Origin: a virus
DNA: 40,422 nucleotides
Virus record (IMG/VR): IMGVR_UViG_3300010885_042660
Coordinates: 1 to 40,422 of that record
Direction: 5' to 3' (one strand)
A model generated the notes under the pieces. It was given only the letters and a program-made list of their open reading frames with translations. It did no database searches and had not been told where the DNA came from. How positions within the stretch are numbered: the first letter of the stretch is position 1; the number at the start of each line of letters is the position of its first letter. This document shows positions 24,701 through 33,418 of this stretch, piece by piece. Made by a program: the position numbers and the translations under genes.

Positions 24701-27700
24701 ATATAGACTACAGTTGTTGTCACAAATGGCCACTGCCTGACCAAAATTTGAGAAGTTGGCTGCTGTGTTCTGAGACACTGTTTGCAGGAGATTGAATTGA
24801 TTGGTTTCAATTTCGATCACATCTCCTACTTGCAGGTCTCCAAAGATTGTGACTGTGTTGCCGCTCACGGTGAAAGAATCAGGGGCATTGATCACACTGT
24901 TGTCTTGGTTGATGTAAAATTGGTTGTTGACAATCACACTCACAGGTGCAGTTGGAGCAGAGCCCAACACAGTGAAACTCACACTGGATGGATCTTCACC
25001 ATAGATAAATCTCTGAACATTGCGATCAAACACATACACACAACCAGCTTCAACATTGCCGCCCACTGTGGTATAAGGTGTTCCTACCATGACCTGACGA
25101 CCATCTGTGGTACAAGAAATGCTGTGTCCAAATCTATCTGTGGCACCAAGACCGGCCACGGTCAACGTGTTTGCATACTCAAAGTAACCTTCGGCCACAA
25201 TTACCACAATGTCTGTTATGCCGTGAATGCCAGGAAATGTTATTGTTGTACCAGAGAATGTGTAATCAATGTTGGGACGTTGTAGCACTTCATTGACTTT
25301 GACGCTGAACGAATATATATTTGTGGCAGTGAACAACCCGACTCTGTGCCCATCATTGTTGATGTCATTGGCAACATTATAGGTCAAGGCATTGTAAGGA
25401 ATTTGGAAACTGTTGTAACGTGCAAACTCAATCAGCACTGGCGCCAGTGCGGTACCAGTACCCGAGCCTATTCCGGTAGCAATAAATGTGACACCAACAG
25501 TGTTTGAACTAGCACCAATGGCAGTGAAATCAGTGGTGCCCACACTCAAAATTGTGTAAGTGGCGCCAGGTGCAAAACTACCAGCAGTGGTCACTCCAGG
25601 ATTGCTATTGAGAGTGACAATGTTAAAGTTGTTGTCAATGGTGTAGTCAACGTCAACAGTTTGTATTTGACCATTCAAGGTCACTTTCAATTGATATTTG
25701 TTGTTGATCTGTATAGTGCTGTTGATTGCAAACTTGGTGGTAGATCCATCAGCAATGGCTCTGATAAATTGCTTTTGCCAATCAACATATCCATAAGCAT
25801 GCACATTGTTCAAGCCCGGAGCACCAACGTACATCCAACGTTCGTCCTGACTCATGGCCACGCTGTAGCCAAATTCTCCTGCACCTGTTAGCAATGTACC
25901 GTATCCAGCAGGTTGGGTAAGCAACTGCCATTGGCCATAAGGAATAGATCCTGCCACACCCAGTTCAGGTGCACGATAAATCACACATGCATAGCCATTG
26001 TTGGCTTGGCCGCCTGCACCTAGACTGGCGCTTGCACCTGCCACTGCCCAGGATTGATTGCCAAAATCTATTGCATTGCCATATCCGCGCACACCGGTGG
26101 CATCTAGTGTTAAAATTGCATCACTAGCACCCAGCGGGCTTACAGGCACATATTGATCACCATAACCTTTGACGTACACATAAACAGCACCTTTGCTGGG
26201 GCCAGTTCCAAATCCAAAGTTTGGACTGCCCACAAAAGCAGCCAATTTATTTCTGGCCTGTGCAACACTAGCTCCGTATTGTTCGCCGGCATCAAGAAAC
26301 TTGGGATCCAAAGTAATAATACTTGAGAACACATTGTTCTTCTGTAATACTTCCCAAAGTCCGGCACCGTTGTCGTCAACCCAAACTTTGGCACCAGGCA
26401 AGATATTTAGAGTATAAGGCAAGTTATCAACATCACTGGCCTGGGACACACGCATGGTTTGCAAGGTAAATCCGAGACCTGACCCATTGGCCACTGAACG
26501 ATTTGAGATAAACGTGAATGCAATGTTCACTGTGTCAAGACTTGGCACACTCAACACCTGATACACCCCATTAATTTCAGTGTCAAAAAACTTGATGATT
26601 AATTTGTCGCCTGCTACCAGGCCATGCTGATCATTGAAAATCACACGGCTTGTGCCATTCAAATTGTCACATACGTGTTGAATTTGCCCGGGCACTGCCT
26701 GCGCACGATAAATGTTCCAGTCGTAATCGTTGACCTTGGCCACCCATATGGCAGTTCCTACCTTGATAGAATCAATATTGGCTGCTAGACTGGCAGTATT
26801 TGTGATATCAAATACTGTGATATCAACATCATCAAGGCTCACATAACCCGCAGTGGGCAATCCTATGTCTGTGGGTAATTTTGTTGTGGTAGGAAGTATA
26901 TCAGTGCTGGTCAGTTTGTAACTTGAACGCCACACATCGGTCAAGAAAATCTGTTGATCTGCTTGACTTGGTTGCTGTGGCACAACAACCTGTATCAATC
27001 CAGGATTAGAACTCAACAGTGCTCGATCCAATCGCAGTTCAAAAAAGCTTCGGTTGGCATTGGCGCCATATACTGCACGTTGCACTGCCCAGTTTTCGTA
27101 GATGCTGTAATCTGCGGCTTCTTTGCCTAGGTTGGCCGCCTTGAATAAATCAGCAGCCAAGATAGTGCCTTTGGTCTTCAAGAACTGTCGGTACACATTG
27201 ACTTGACTCACATCATCAAGATTCAATGCTGCCAGATACTGTCGGGGTTTGAATCCTATCAAGCCATACGCCAACAAATCATTATCAGACTGCAGGTTGG
27301 CAGCATTGATATTGTAACTGTTGGTCAATTGATCAGCTTTGTTGGCCAAGTTAGGCAACAACCCCAAATCAATTTGATTGTAGTTGCTTTGTGCCCAAAC
27401 ATTGAAATCAAACTTGGCACTGGGCTGTACAATGGTCAAGGCTTGCCAATATACATTTTTGTATTTGACAATTTGTCCTTTGGGGTAAGTTCTTAATCCT
27501 GACCACTCTTCCACATTGTTTTGATTTAAGATAAATCCAGGTGTGTCTACTGATCCGTTCCAGTCATTGGTGGTCACTGCCACCAGGTTCAGGCGGTTTT
27601 GTCTTGCACCTGTCACAGGATCATATATCAAATCACCAAACACACTCTTGTTACTCAACACAATCATGTGTTCAAAATTGGTAAATCTAAGATTTATGTA

Positions 27701-30700
27701 GCTGATACTTTGAGTGGTCAATGGCTGTATGCTGAATGTGTTGCCCAGACGAACTATGTTCAGTGAACGTGCAGATATCTCTGTTGAATTTTGATCCAGC
27801 AATAGATTTTCTGCAGTATCTGTCACAATGCCATCTACCACTGCACCCGGTCGAGTCACAGTCAATCCTGTGGCCAATGGATTCAAATTGATAATAGCAT
27901 CTGAGCTCCAGCCTTGTTGACTCCAGTACAAAAATTCAGTGACCATTCTTGGCCAATCCAGCACGTATCCATTTTCTATGTTGGTAAATGTTAGGCCTTG
28001 TTTTTCCAACAACTTGCCATAACTCAACAAGAAATCGCCCACTGCGGTTTCGTTCGCAAACACAAATCCATACGGGACTTGTACCACATTGTTTGAATAA
28101 AAAGTTGGAACACGTATGGTAATTCCGCCGGCACTGTAGTCTTGCAGTTTGCCCACGGCTTGACTTTGCAATATTTCAAAATAAGGTTGTGATGTACCGT
28201 ATCCAAACACTGCATACCCACCGCCACTGACTCGTTGCACTGCCACACTTGAATATTTGATTTGATCAAATGGTTGATTCTTGTACAACAAAATGTCATA
28301 GCTTTCTGCCGGAATCATCAGTGTTGTGTTGGTACTGTTGGGACTGGATTTTTCAGTGAACAGTTCAATGTATTGTTTGTCTGAATAACTGGCCATTCGA
28401 TAGCACAGTCTAACATCCAGTGCCTTGAGATCTGCGGCAAGCAACGCAGTACTGTCAATACCAGTTTGTCTGTTGTAGTCCACAATCCAATTGATATAAC
28501 TGGCTTTGCTTGTGCCATTGCCGTAGACTTCAACGCCGTTGGCATCCAATCTATAACGTCCGTTGTATAAAAATTGATTGTAATCTGTGTCAAATCGATA
28601 CAGGTCTCGATCAGCAAACAATGCAAAAAACTTGGCCGGACGTGTGACTGCCAATGCATGCATCACTGCAAAAGGATATCCGCTAGAGTTCCACCAGGCC
28701 GCTTCAACTGGACCGCCGTCGCCAACGGTCCAGCTTTTTTGGTACTTGGTACTGACGTTTTGATTTTGTGGCACACCACCTACCACACTGTTTTGCGGAC
28801 TCAGTAGTTCACCTTCGGGGCCAGTGGGAATCACTGATGCTAGACCTGGTCTGGCATATTTTGGTTTATAGTAAGGCGCTATAGGATCGGCCACTAGACC
28901 TGCTTCCAGGTCATCCCATAACACCAGGTTATCTGCTGTGTAAGGTGCTGGACCATAACGATTTTGCCACCAAGTGGGTTCAATTTGCAGTCCCAGCATT
29001 TCCCAAGGTGTGTAACTGGGCTGTTGTGTGTCGTAGAAGTAGCGGTAGATACCGCGCCAGGCGCCCAGTAGGTTTTGCTGGTCTAACTTGTTGATGGTAT
29101 TACTGTAGTTCCAGGTAAACTCATTGGTAGCACTGAATGTTTGTGTTTTGTAATCCAGTTTGTTCCATCCGCAGTAGCTCAACAGATCGGATCCAAGAAT
29201 GGTATTGATTTCTTCAAAACTGTATCCAGTATTTCTAAACTGTCCAGGTAAAACATTTTCAAATGTGAGCGGCACTGGATTACCGTCCAGTTTGATATTG
29301 TTATAAATTCTAGTTTCAAATTCCAACAACACCTGATCACGCACATCATTGAACACAGGGGTTTGGCTACCGTCATGTCCAATGATAAAATCACTGGTGC
29401 CATTTGACGTTACCAATGTTGTGATTTCAGGCTGCCAGGCTGGGTACAGGCCCATCTTGCTGGGAGTATTGGGAATAAAACTGCCATAGGTAGCACTGTA
29501 TTCATTGATGATCACTGTATCACCAATATTGAGAGTCACAGTCAAGGTCACTCGTGGCCCATCTGTGGCCACAACATAATCTTTGCCACGAATCAAAATT
29601 TGATTGTTGAGATATATGCAGAGACCAAGATAATTGGCCGACTTGTAGTTGTATACCTGTACTGTGTCAAAGGTTGGTCGAGTGGTTAGTCCTACTGTAT
29701 AGGTATTGCTATAACTGGTGACACCTTGCGGTATCATGTCGCTCCAATAGAATGGCTGAGTTTCAATTTTTCCCAGAGAAACATCTTGTATGGCGGTATC
29801 AAGTATTTCCGCTGTGGTTTTGAATGCGATATTGTTTTGCAATAAAACCACGTCCAACATCTGTGCCTTGAACTTGATGTATTCACGGCTGTTGTACTGC
29901 ATGGATGCAAATATGTTATAGGTTGGACTACGCATGAAATAGCCAGGCAAGATCAGCGGACTACTTTGTTGTAAAATTATTGAGCCATAAGGAACAATGT
30001 TGCCAAGATCTCGAGTGTTGTTGGCACCATTGATAGGTCCGCTCAGGCTCATGAGATTCTCACAAATACTTTCGTAATGAGTTCGAATAGTACCTAGCGT
30101 AAAAGCCGGACTATTTGCATTGAGTGGATTGCTTTGCAGATTGTTGGGCACTTGGTAAAAGGCCACATTGCTGGTTTGATCACTCAAGGCCAACACTTCA
30201 ATTGTGTCAGTTGGCAAGTAGGTATTTTTTAGTGTGATAGTTGTGTTGTCTGTGCCAACAATATAGGTGTACATGCTGGATTCAAGAAAAACACTACCAA
30301 CATAGATTTTTATTACAGGTATTGCAATTGATGTTTGCGGTACTACTGCAACATCTAGTTTTAAAGTTTGTCCAGTATATGTGAATTTGAATTGTTGATA
30401 AATCTGTTGCTCAACCACAGCAGTTTGCCAACCAATCAATTTGCGATAGGTCACACGATCGGTGTATTCTCTTGCGGCACCTGAGCTGATGTCACTTACC
30501 GTACTCACATTGTCAATGGTATAAGTGAATGTGTCAACATATAAATTGTTGTCAAACACAATATCACCCACGTTGTTGATGTTTAGATACTGCAAAGGAA
30601 ATTGCAACACAGGGTCAAGTATGGTAGTGTCGCCCACTGCATAGCTGAACAATTTGGACCCTGCAAAGTCACTGGATTGATATTTGGCTTTGTTTCCAAA

Positions 30701-33418
30701 GCTCACTCCGTCAACATCATAAACATTGTACAAAGGTGCTTGTTGTACTGAAGTTTTTTGTTGTGCTTGTATCCAATTGGTGCCATCGTACCAAAAAGTT
30801 TTTCCAGCAATAGTACTGCCATTCAGGCACACTGTGCATTCGTCCAAGACAACTGCACCGTCACTGGCCTCGGTCAATGTAATAATAGGTTGTGCTATCA
30901 AAGGAGCCACAGTGTCAGGAGTCGCGAAACTTACTACATAAATTTTGTTGCGCACCGAGGTGTCTGTGTCTGCCGCAAAAATGACTCTTGACCCTTCAAC
31001 CAAAGTATATCCATCTGTGGTATATCCAGTTGATCCTTCCACATTAGAAAATGCATCTTTTTCTGAAAAATCAATGATGTCGGCTGGTGCCTTGCCTTTG
31101 GTTCCCATGTTCCATAAACGTATGCCTGGACGGAATTGTATGATTGGTCGTTTGGCACGATAGTTGTTGTCTAACACCGCAACTGTGTTATTGTATTCTG
31201 CTGTGGCATTTAATACATCAACGTGAAACCAACGATTACTTCTTGACCATGCATTCAAATCTTTGCTGGCTCGACTGATTGTGAGATAATCAATAGTAGC
31301 CGGCTCAACTGCAATGGTGCTGTCGTTGTAATCTATAGCATAACTTTCAGGAACCACAAAATCACTCACAGGCAAAAGTTCGATTGCTGTGCCCACACCG
31401 TTTACATAATACTCATGATCGCTGATGGCAATTGCATTCATGGTACCTGATCCTGCTTGTAATATCACCGCAGGGCCGTTTAACACAGCACTCACTGTAA
31501 ATTTGATCCCGCTGGCTGCAATTGATCTCACATAGTAATTTTTGCCAGCCACTAGTCCACCCAGAGTGGGACTCAAGAAAACAATTTGTTGTCCTACATA
31601 CAAGTGTGCAGAATCGTAATAGGTAATATAGTTTGTGCCTGACTCAGTGGCAGTGCATTGAAAACTGCTGGTGCCAGAGCCATAGGCAGCTGGCACAACA
31701 TCACCAGTGAATCTCACTTTGAGACCATTGCTAAATGTCACTCCATTGGGACTGGTGTATGTTTTGCTACCGATAATGTTGTCAACATCGAGCACACTGC
31801 TGTTGCCTGGTTCAACCAGAACAATACGACCAAAAATTTCTGGATCAGTTCCGTCTTGATAATACAGTGTGTCTTGAATGGCTGTCAATAATGGAATCTG
31901 TTGGAATGTGCCAGTGGCATCCTTGTACCATTGTGTGTTGCTGTACTCTGTGCCATACACAATGGTAAATTTATCAAGTTCAGCAACTGTTGCTGTTTTG
32001 CTAAGGTTCAAATAGGTCACACCCGACACAGTCACATAAGTGATTGTCCAAATTTGATATCTGTCCTCTAGTGGTATGTCTGTTGTTTCACTATAGGTAG
32101 TGGTATCATAACTGCCGACCAGGCCATTGTTGGCAGTGCCAGCTGTGAGTGGATCGTAGTAGGTGGTGCGTTGCCAGCCGCCGTCTTGGGCATCTACAAT
32201 GGGATTGGTAAACACCAGTGTACGACCATTCAGATTGGTAGTGCCATCTATACCACCATAGGTGGCAATGAATTCAGCCACTGGTTGATTGTTGATTTGA
32301 CTGAATTGTAGTGTGGTCAGCAAATCAACTGAGCCAAGATTGTTCAAATTGTAGTAGAAACTCTGTGCAGTTTTTTGTGGCACGTTAAAAACAACTGTGC
32401 CAACATCTTGTCCATTGTTGCTTACACCATACACATCTCTACTGCTGATATTGGGAGTGGCTGGCATGGTGCCTGATACACCGGGGGCAGCCTGTATCCA
32501 AAATCCCGGGCCAGAGCCGGGCTGTGCATCAACAATATCAAATTGACCTTGCATGTTGGCTTGATTTTCACTGGCATAGTACAACACATCAGGTGCATCT
32601 TGCGGCACAGTGAAGGTTACCAATCCTGTGGTGGCACCATTGCGTGTGACTCCGGTGCTGTAAATGTCGCCTTTGCCTGTACTGGGCAAGGTTTTGATCC
32701 AGAATGGATACACCCCGGTCAATGTTAAATTGAAGGTATAGGTATTGCCGCGTTGCAAAGTCAGAGTGGGGTTGTTTTGGAAATTGATCACATAAGCAGT
32801 GATTCCAGAATTGGTCACACGATAGCTTATGGTTTCTTTGGTGTTTTGTGCCACTTGAAAAGTATAACTGCCGCCACGCACCAGTTCAATAATGGGGTTA
32901 TCCCCATTATGAGCCGAAAAGGTATAAACTCCATTGGCTCTCGTGACTTGATAATTGGCCGTGGTTGGTATGCCAGTGGCTGTGACATCTACCACAGCAG
33001 GTCCGCCAGGAACCCAGTAGTACTGACTGAAGTTTATGAACGCATCAAAATCAACAAATGGATCCCATGTATAGTATTCGCTCGAGTACAGTCTGTCAGG
33101 TTGTGTGTTTGTGCCGCCCTGAAATCCAATGGCATCATTCAGACCAGGGTAGGTGATGGCATTTTTAATAGTATTAGTATCTGGCACTAGACTCACAACA
33201 GCAGGCTCAAGCTGATAGTTGGCTCGTGTTTTTGTGGGCTCAATTACATATTTGTCGTTGGGGTTTACGCCAGGTCCCACTGTGCGGCCGATAAAACCTT
33301 GTGTCTTTTTAAAGTTAGGCTCTTGGATCAGTTGATCCAATGTGGCAGCCAAGAATTGTTTGTTGGCATCCGTCTGAAAAATTTCAGGAAGAAAATTTAC
33401 GCTACGTGCATTAGCCAT
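18761..33418 (-). CDS. Giant virion structural protein (baseplate/fibre, gp7 position), 4885 aa
   Basis: One unbroken frame of 14.7 kb. The N-terminus (FLPEIFQTDANKQFL, about 9-23; KTQGFIGRTVG, 38-48; YSSEYYTWDPFVDFDAF, 111-127) is the module opening the large structural gene after gp6 in marine T4-like phages. Residues about 165-297 are cupredoxin-like. Seven FG-GAP-type blades lie at roughly 2383-3140, three CBM5/12-like modules near 1969-2005, 3949-3995 and 4237-4285, two GTTDFTAIGA-type repeats near 2613-2660 and 4317-4360, and GSGY-xx-PP repeats near 3859-3926. The C-terminus ends QDTNTQAARFLRGL. The start overlaps the gp6 stop (TAATG) and a GCGGAG precedes it. By position it may do the work of gp7, but sequence similarity to T4 gp7 is not visible to me. 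Confidence 0.9.
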   Translation of the reverse strand: MANARSVNFLPEIFQTDANKQFLAATLDQLIQEPNFKKTQGFIGRTVGPGVNPNDKYVIEPTKTRANYQLEPAVVSLVPDTNTIKNAITYPGLNDAIGFQGGTNTQPDRLYSSEYYTWDPFVDFDAFINFSQYYWVPGGPAVVDVTATGIPTTANYQVTRANGVYTFSAHNGDNPIIELVRGGSYTFQVAQNTKETISYRVTNSGITAYVINFQNNPTLTLQRGNTYTFNLTLTGVYPFWIKTLPSTGKGDIYSTGVTRNGATTGLVTFTVPQDAPDVLYYASENQANMQGQFDIVDAQPGSGPGFWIQAAPGVSGTMPATPNISSRDVYGVSNNGQDVGTVVFNVPQKTAQSFYYNLNNLGSVDLLTTLQFSQINNQPVAEFIATYGGIDGTTNLNGRTLVFTNPIVDAQDGGWQRTTYYDPLTAGTANNGLVGSYDTTTYSETTDIPLEDRYQIWTITYVTVSGVTYLNLSKTATVAELDKFTIVYGTEYSNTQWYKDATGTFQQIPLLTAIQDTLYYQDGTDPEIFGRIVLVEPGNSSVLDVDNIIGSKTYTSPNGVTFSNGLKVRFTGDVVPAAYGSGTSSFQCTATESGTNYITYYDSAHLYVGQQIVFLSPTLGGLVAGKNYYVRSIAASGIKFTVSAVLNGPAVILQAGSGTMNAIAISDHEYYVNGVGTAIELLPVSDFVVPESYAIDYNDSTIAVEPATIDYLTISRASKDLNAWSRSNRWFHVDVLNATAEYNNTVAVLDNNYRAKRPIIQFRPGIRLWNMGTKGKAPADIIDFSEKDAFSNVEGSTGYTTDGYTLVEGSRVIFAADTDTSVRNKIYVVSFATPDTVAPLIAQPIITLTEASDGAVVLDECTVCLNGSTIAGKTFWYDGTNWIQAQQKTSVQQAPLYNVYDVDGVSFGNKAKYQSSDFAGSKLFSYAVGDTTILDPVLQFPLQYLNINNVGDIVFDNNLYVDTFTYTIDNVSTVSDISSGAAREYTDRVTYRKLIGWQTAVVEQQIYQQFKFTYTGQTLKLDVAVVPQTSIAIPVIKIYVGSVFLESSMYTYIVGTDNTTITLKNTYLPTDTIEVLALSDQTSNVAFYQVPNNLQSNPLNANSPAFTLGTIRTHYESICENLMSLSGPINGANNTRDLGNIVPYGSIILQQSSPLILPGYFMRSPTYNIFASMQYNSREYIKFKAQMLDVVLLQNNIAFKTTAEILDTAIQDVSLGKIETQPFYWSDMIPQGVTSYSNTYTVGLTTRPTFDTVQVYNYKSANYLGLCIYLNNQILIRGKDYVVATDGPRVTLTVTLNIGDTVIINEYSATYGSFIPNTPSKMGLYPAWQPEITTLVTSNGTSDFIIGHDGSQTPVFNDVRDQVLLEFETRIYNNIKLDGNPVPLTFENVLPGQFRNTGYSFEEINTILGSDLLSYCGWNKLDYKTQTFSATNEFTWNYSNTINKLDQQNLLGAWRGIYRYFYDTQQPSYTPWEMLGLQIEPTWWQNRYGPAPYTADNLVLWDDLEAGLVADPIAPYYKPKYARPGLASVIPTGPEGELLSPQNSVVGGVPQNQNVSTKYQKSWTVGDGGPVEAAWWNSSGYPFAVMHALAVTRPAKFFALFADRDLYRFDTDYNQFLYNGRYRLDANGVEVYGNGTSKASYINWIVDYNRQTGIDSTALLAADLKALDVRLCYRMASYSDKQYIELFTEKSSPNSTNTTLMIPAESYDILLYKNQPFDQIKYSSVAVQRVSGGGYAVFGYGTSQPYFEILQSQAVGKLQDYSAGGITIRVPTFYSNNVVQVPYGFVFANETAVGDFLLSYGKLLEKQGLTFTNIENGYVLDWPRMVTEFLYWSQQGWSSDAIINLNPLATGLTVTRPGAVVDGIVTDTAENLLLDQNSTEISARSLNIVRLGNTFSIQPLTTQSISYINLRFTNFEHMIVLSNKSVFGDLIYDPVTGARQNRLNLVAVTTNDWNGSVDTPGFILNQNNVEEWSGLRTYPKGQIVKYKNVYWQALTIVQPSAKFDFNVWAQSNYNQIDLGLLPNLANKADQLTNSYNINAANLQSDNDLLAYGLIGFKPRQYLAALNLDDVSQVNVYRQFLKTKGTILAADLFKAANLGKEAADYSIYENWAVQRAVYGANANRSFFELRLDRALLSSNPGLIQVVVPQQPSQADQQIFLTDVWRSSYKLTSTDILPTTTKLPTDIGLPTAGYVSLDDVDITVFDITNTASLAANIDSIKVGTAIWVAKVNDYDWNIYRAQAVPGQIQHVCDNLNGTSRVIFNDQHGLVAGDKLIIKFFDTEINGVYQVLSVPSLDTVNIAFTFISNRSVANGSGLGFTLQTMRVSQASDVDNLPYTLNILPGAKVWVDDNGAGLWEVLQKNNVFSSIITLDPKFLDAGEQYGASVAQARNKLAAFVGSPNFGFGTGPSKGAVYVYVKGYGDQYVPVSPLGASDAILTLDATGVRGYGNAIDFGNQSWAVAGASASLGAGGQANNGYACVIYRAPELGVAGSIPYGQWQLLTQPAGYGTLLTGAGEFGYSVAMSQDERWMYVGAPGLNNVHAYGYVDWQKQFIRAIADGSTTKFAINSTIQINNKYQLKVTLNGQIQTVDVDYTIDNNFNIVTLNSNPGVTTAGSFAPGATYTILSVGTTDFTAIGASSNTVGVTFIATGIGSGTGTALAPVLIEFARYNSFQIPYNALTYNVANDINNDGHRVGLFTATNIYSFSVKVNEVLQRPNIDYTFSGTTITFPGIHGITDIVVIVAEGYFEYANTLTVAGLGATDRFGHSISCTTDGRQVMVGTPYTTVGGNVEAGCVYVFDRNVQRFIYGEDPSSVSFTVLGSAPTAPVSVIVNNQFYINQDNSVINAPDSFTVSGNTVTIFGDLQVGDVIEIETNQFNLLQTVSQNTAANFSNFGQAVAICDNNCSLYVGEPQSSQQVFKGGVVERFVNQSRIYGTITATVANPSLTPGNTLRVNNIDVAVPSAGTVVSLATAINTKVPNVLATVSAGYLTISVKNPDAAAPFNKVQVAPGSVGTAFATLAFNTFAWTQSIQSPYPVEYAGFGSAISINDNAINLVVGAPRGTLYLETVFDDGTTYFDAGGTIFFSVIIQSGAIYTFDYLPSNSLSITNPGRFVFGQQINNNQVSQYDTFGSAVNYTSGVLMAGAPKNDAGDSAANYGAVFVFENASGAPAWSVVEIQQPTVDIQLLNSVFFYDRITSARTEFLDFINPLQGKILGAARANIDYIGAVDPASYNAGPANLNGTTWFADHVGEIWWDISTVRFIDPNQDSITYASRRWAQLFPGSEVDVYQWIQSDRPPANYTGEGTPLNTASYTVNSSLSQDGTFATYYYFWVRGITVTATQLGKTLPASTVASYIADPKASGIAYMAPINASTIALYNSADYIMASDTVVSIEYDRAYTDDNVHVEYELIPQDRADGFLSDNLYRKLQDSFCGVDTFGNKVPDPNLSPAERYGVQFRPRQSMFVDRFAALKNYLKRVNAVLSQYPISESRTFNLLNSSEPLPPQTVTVDGGTIINWNLQVANLEILGFQTPFWSNPDGSIPLGYKYLVTTDSSNRGLWTIYTVEPNPLDVNTRILVLTKVQGYNTPDYWDYVNWYLPGYNSSTKIISEVPTYSALTTLTVPVGSSVKVTANAQGKFEIYLKIDTGWERVGLQDGTIAFSAKLWDYALGRFGYDVEVFDAQYYDQEPVVETRKIIQAINEELLIDDLAIQRNKALVLIFNFVLSEFSAPEWLVKTSLIDVDHRIRQLIPYQNYVRDNQEFVSDYIQEVKPYHVSIREFNLKYSGFDEFFGDLTDFDLPAYYNTSLPVAKFTSPILLPYAQSDASGYGLTTQSDLSSTSTVWTSWPYSQWYNNYLLMLDSVGIINGGSGYTEPPVVIITGDAVDPAEATAVINSVGQVVAVNVTKSGSGYRQTPTITFDGGNGVSARAYARMLNNVVRSFRTVIKYDRFQYFSDVMPWSPNGTYLSGMLVRYDDRVWQATPVDSTAVIGPTFNLEDWTVVPAKNLTGVDRTMGYYVPGVNQPGLELPLLIDGVDYPGPQVYGDYFLSDPTVIDAEYTSAFTDTTLGDLPTDINVDGGQFIGPYEGHSPEELVNGAEFDTLDFRVYTRPGADWARDGHAFQWSTIRYTYNPAIKIAYSWAGITDHPVEVLVSDITAGRNLTRNVNYTIDWVNQTVTLLTVATGNQFQIDVFELGGGSQLYRANYVGADIGETVTIPVNAAEITSIAVFINGSIVNGITWIPYVDSIPWNILDTYNKLDIVNYNGNYYRALQDVAVGVNITNPLYWFEFVPAQQSLVDLGRDPGATDGVALVAFGTCTIDAGNFVIGKSYTITNVGTTNWTAIGAASSTLGLSFVATGIGSGTGQASTAYSWSTPQTQYTIADAGIVSSKTIILTNSMQGSNSVNAVVTRNGLRLRPAEGIEWIGDDSSVSFGLPQRGGYSQSLINPATDIQVWVDNILQPQNVGATAGTYSVTNFTGSNTPGRQVVFTHPPVSGARILITVNTLSDYVIIGNQLQIVATVNLNDIFAVTSWNDTAQLWPLTLVFQGPVVTGLLLTEGYDTTLFDSASVNNTSGSYDYALGTSVSTNDFYLERSLNNPSRLWVTLDGYRLFEGIDYTVQGDYLILAKGAIGPAQIMVIQEFTNSIVPEAMAFRIFQDMRGVQATYRITDATTTTLSQDLSSTADIAYVTDASRLSEPNLELGVFGAVTINGERIMYRMRDTSLNTISGLLRGTAGTGAASHTIASSVYDIGRGNLLPTQFQDYIVSDSSLGDDSTTTFYAPNIAFADFLDSSSEAPAIEVYVGGIRQYAYSDTTAQSQYRYFVTDYSPLAVEFVVDNSVNPPLMPPAAGSEVSILVRHGVTWYAPGLNTASNGVALQDTNTQAARFLRGL
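23985..26285 (-). repeat. Seven FG-GAP-like beta-propeller blades inside the giant protein
   Basis: Seven units share the pattern (F/Y)G-x-(S/A)-(V/I)...(V/A)G-(A/S/T/E)-(P/S). They start near nucleotides 26270 (YGASV...FVGSP), 26085 (YGNAI...VAGAS), 25880 (FGYSV...YVGAP), 25135 (FGHSI...MVGTP), 24743 (FGQAV...YVGEP), 24303 (FGSAI...VVGAP) and 24038 (FGSAV...MAGAP). Most are followed by a strand such as GxVYVFxR. Seven is the number for a closed integrin-alpha-type propeller, with long insertions between blades 3 and 6. Confidence 0.7.
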
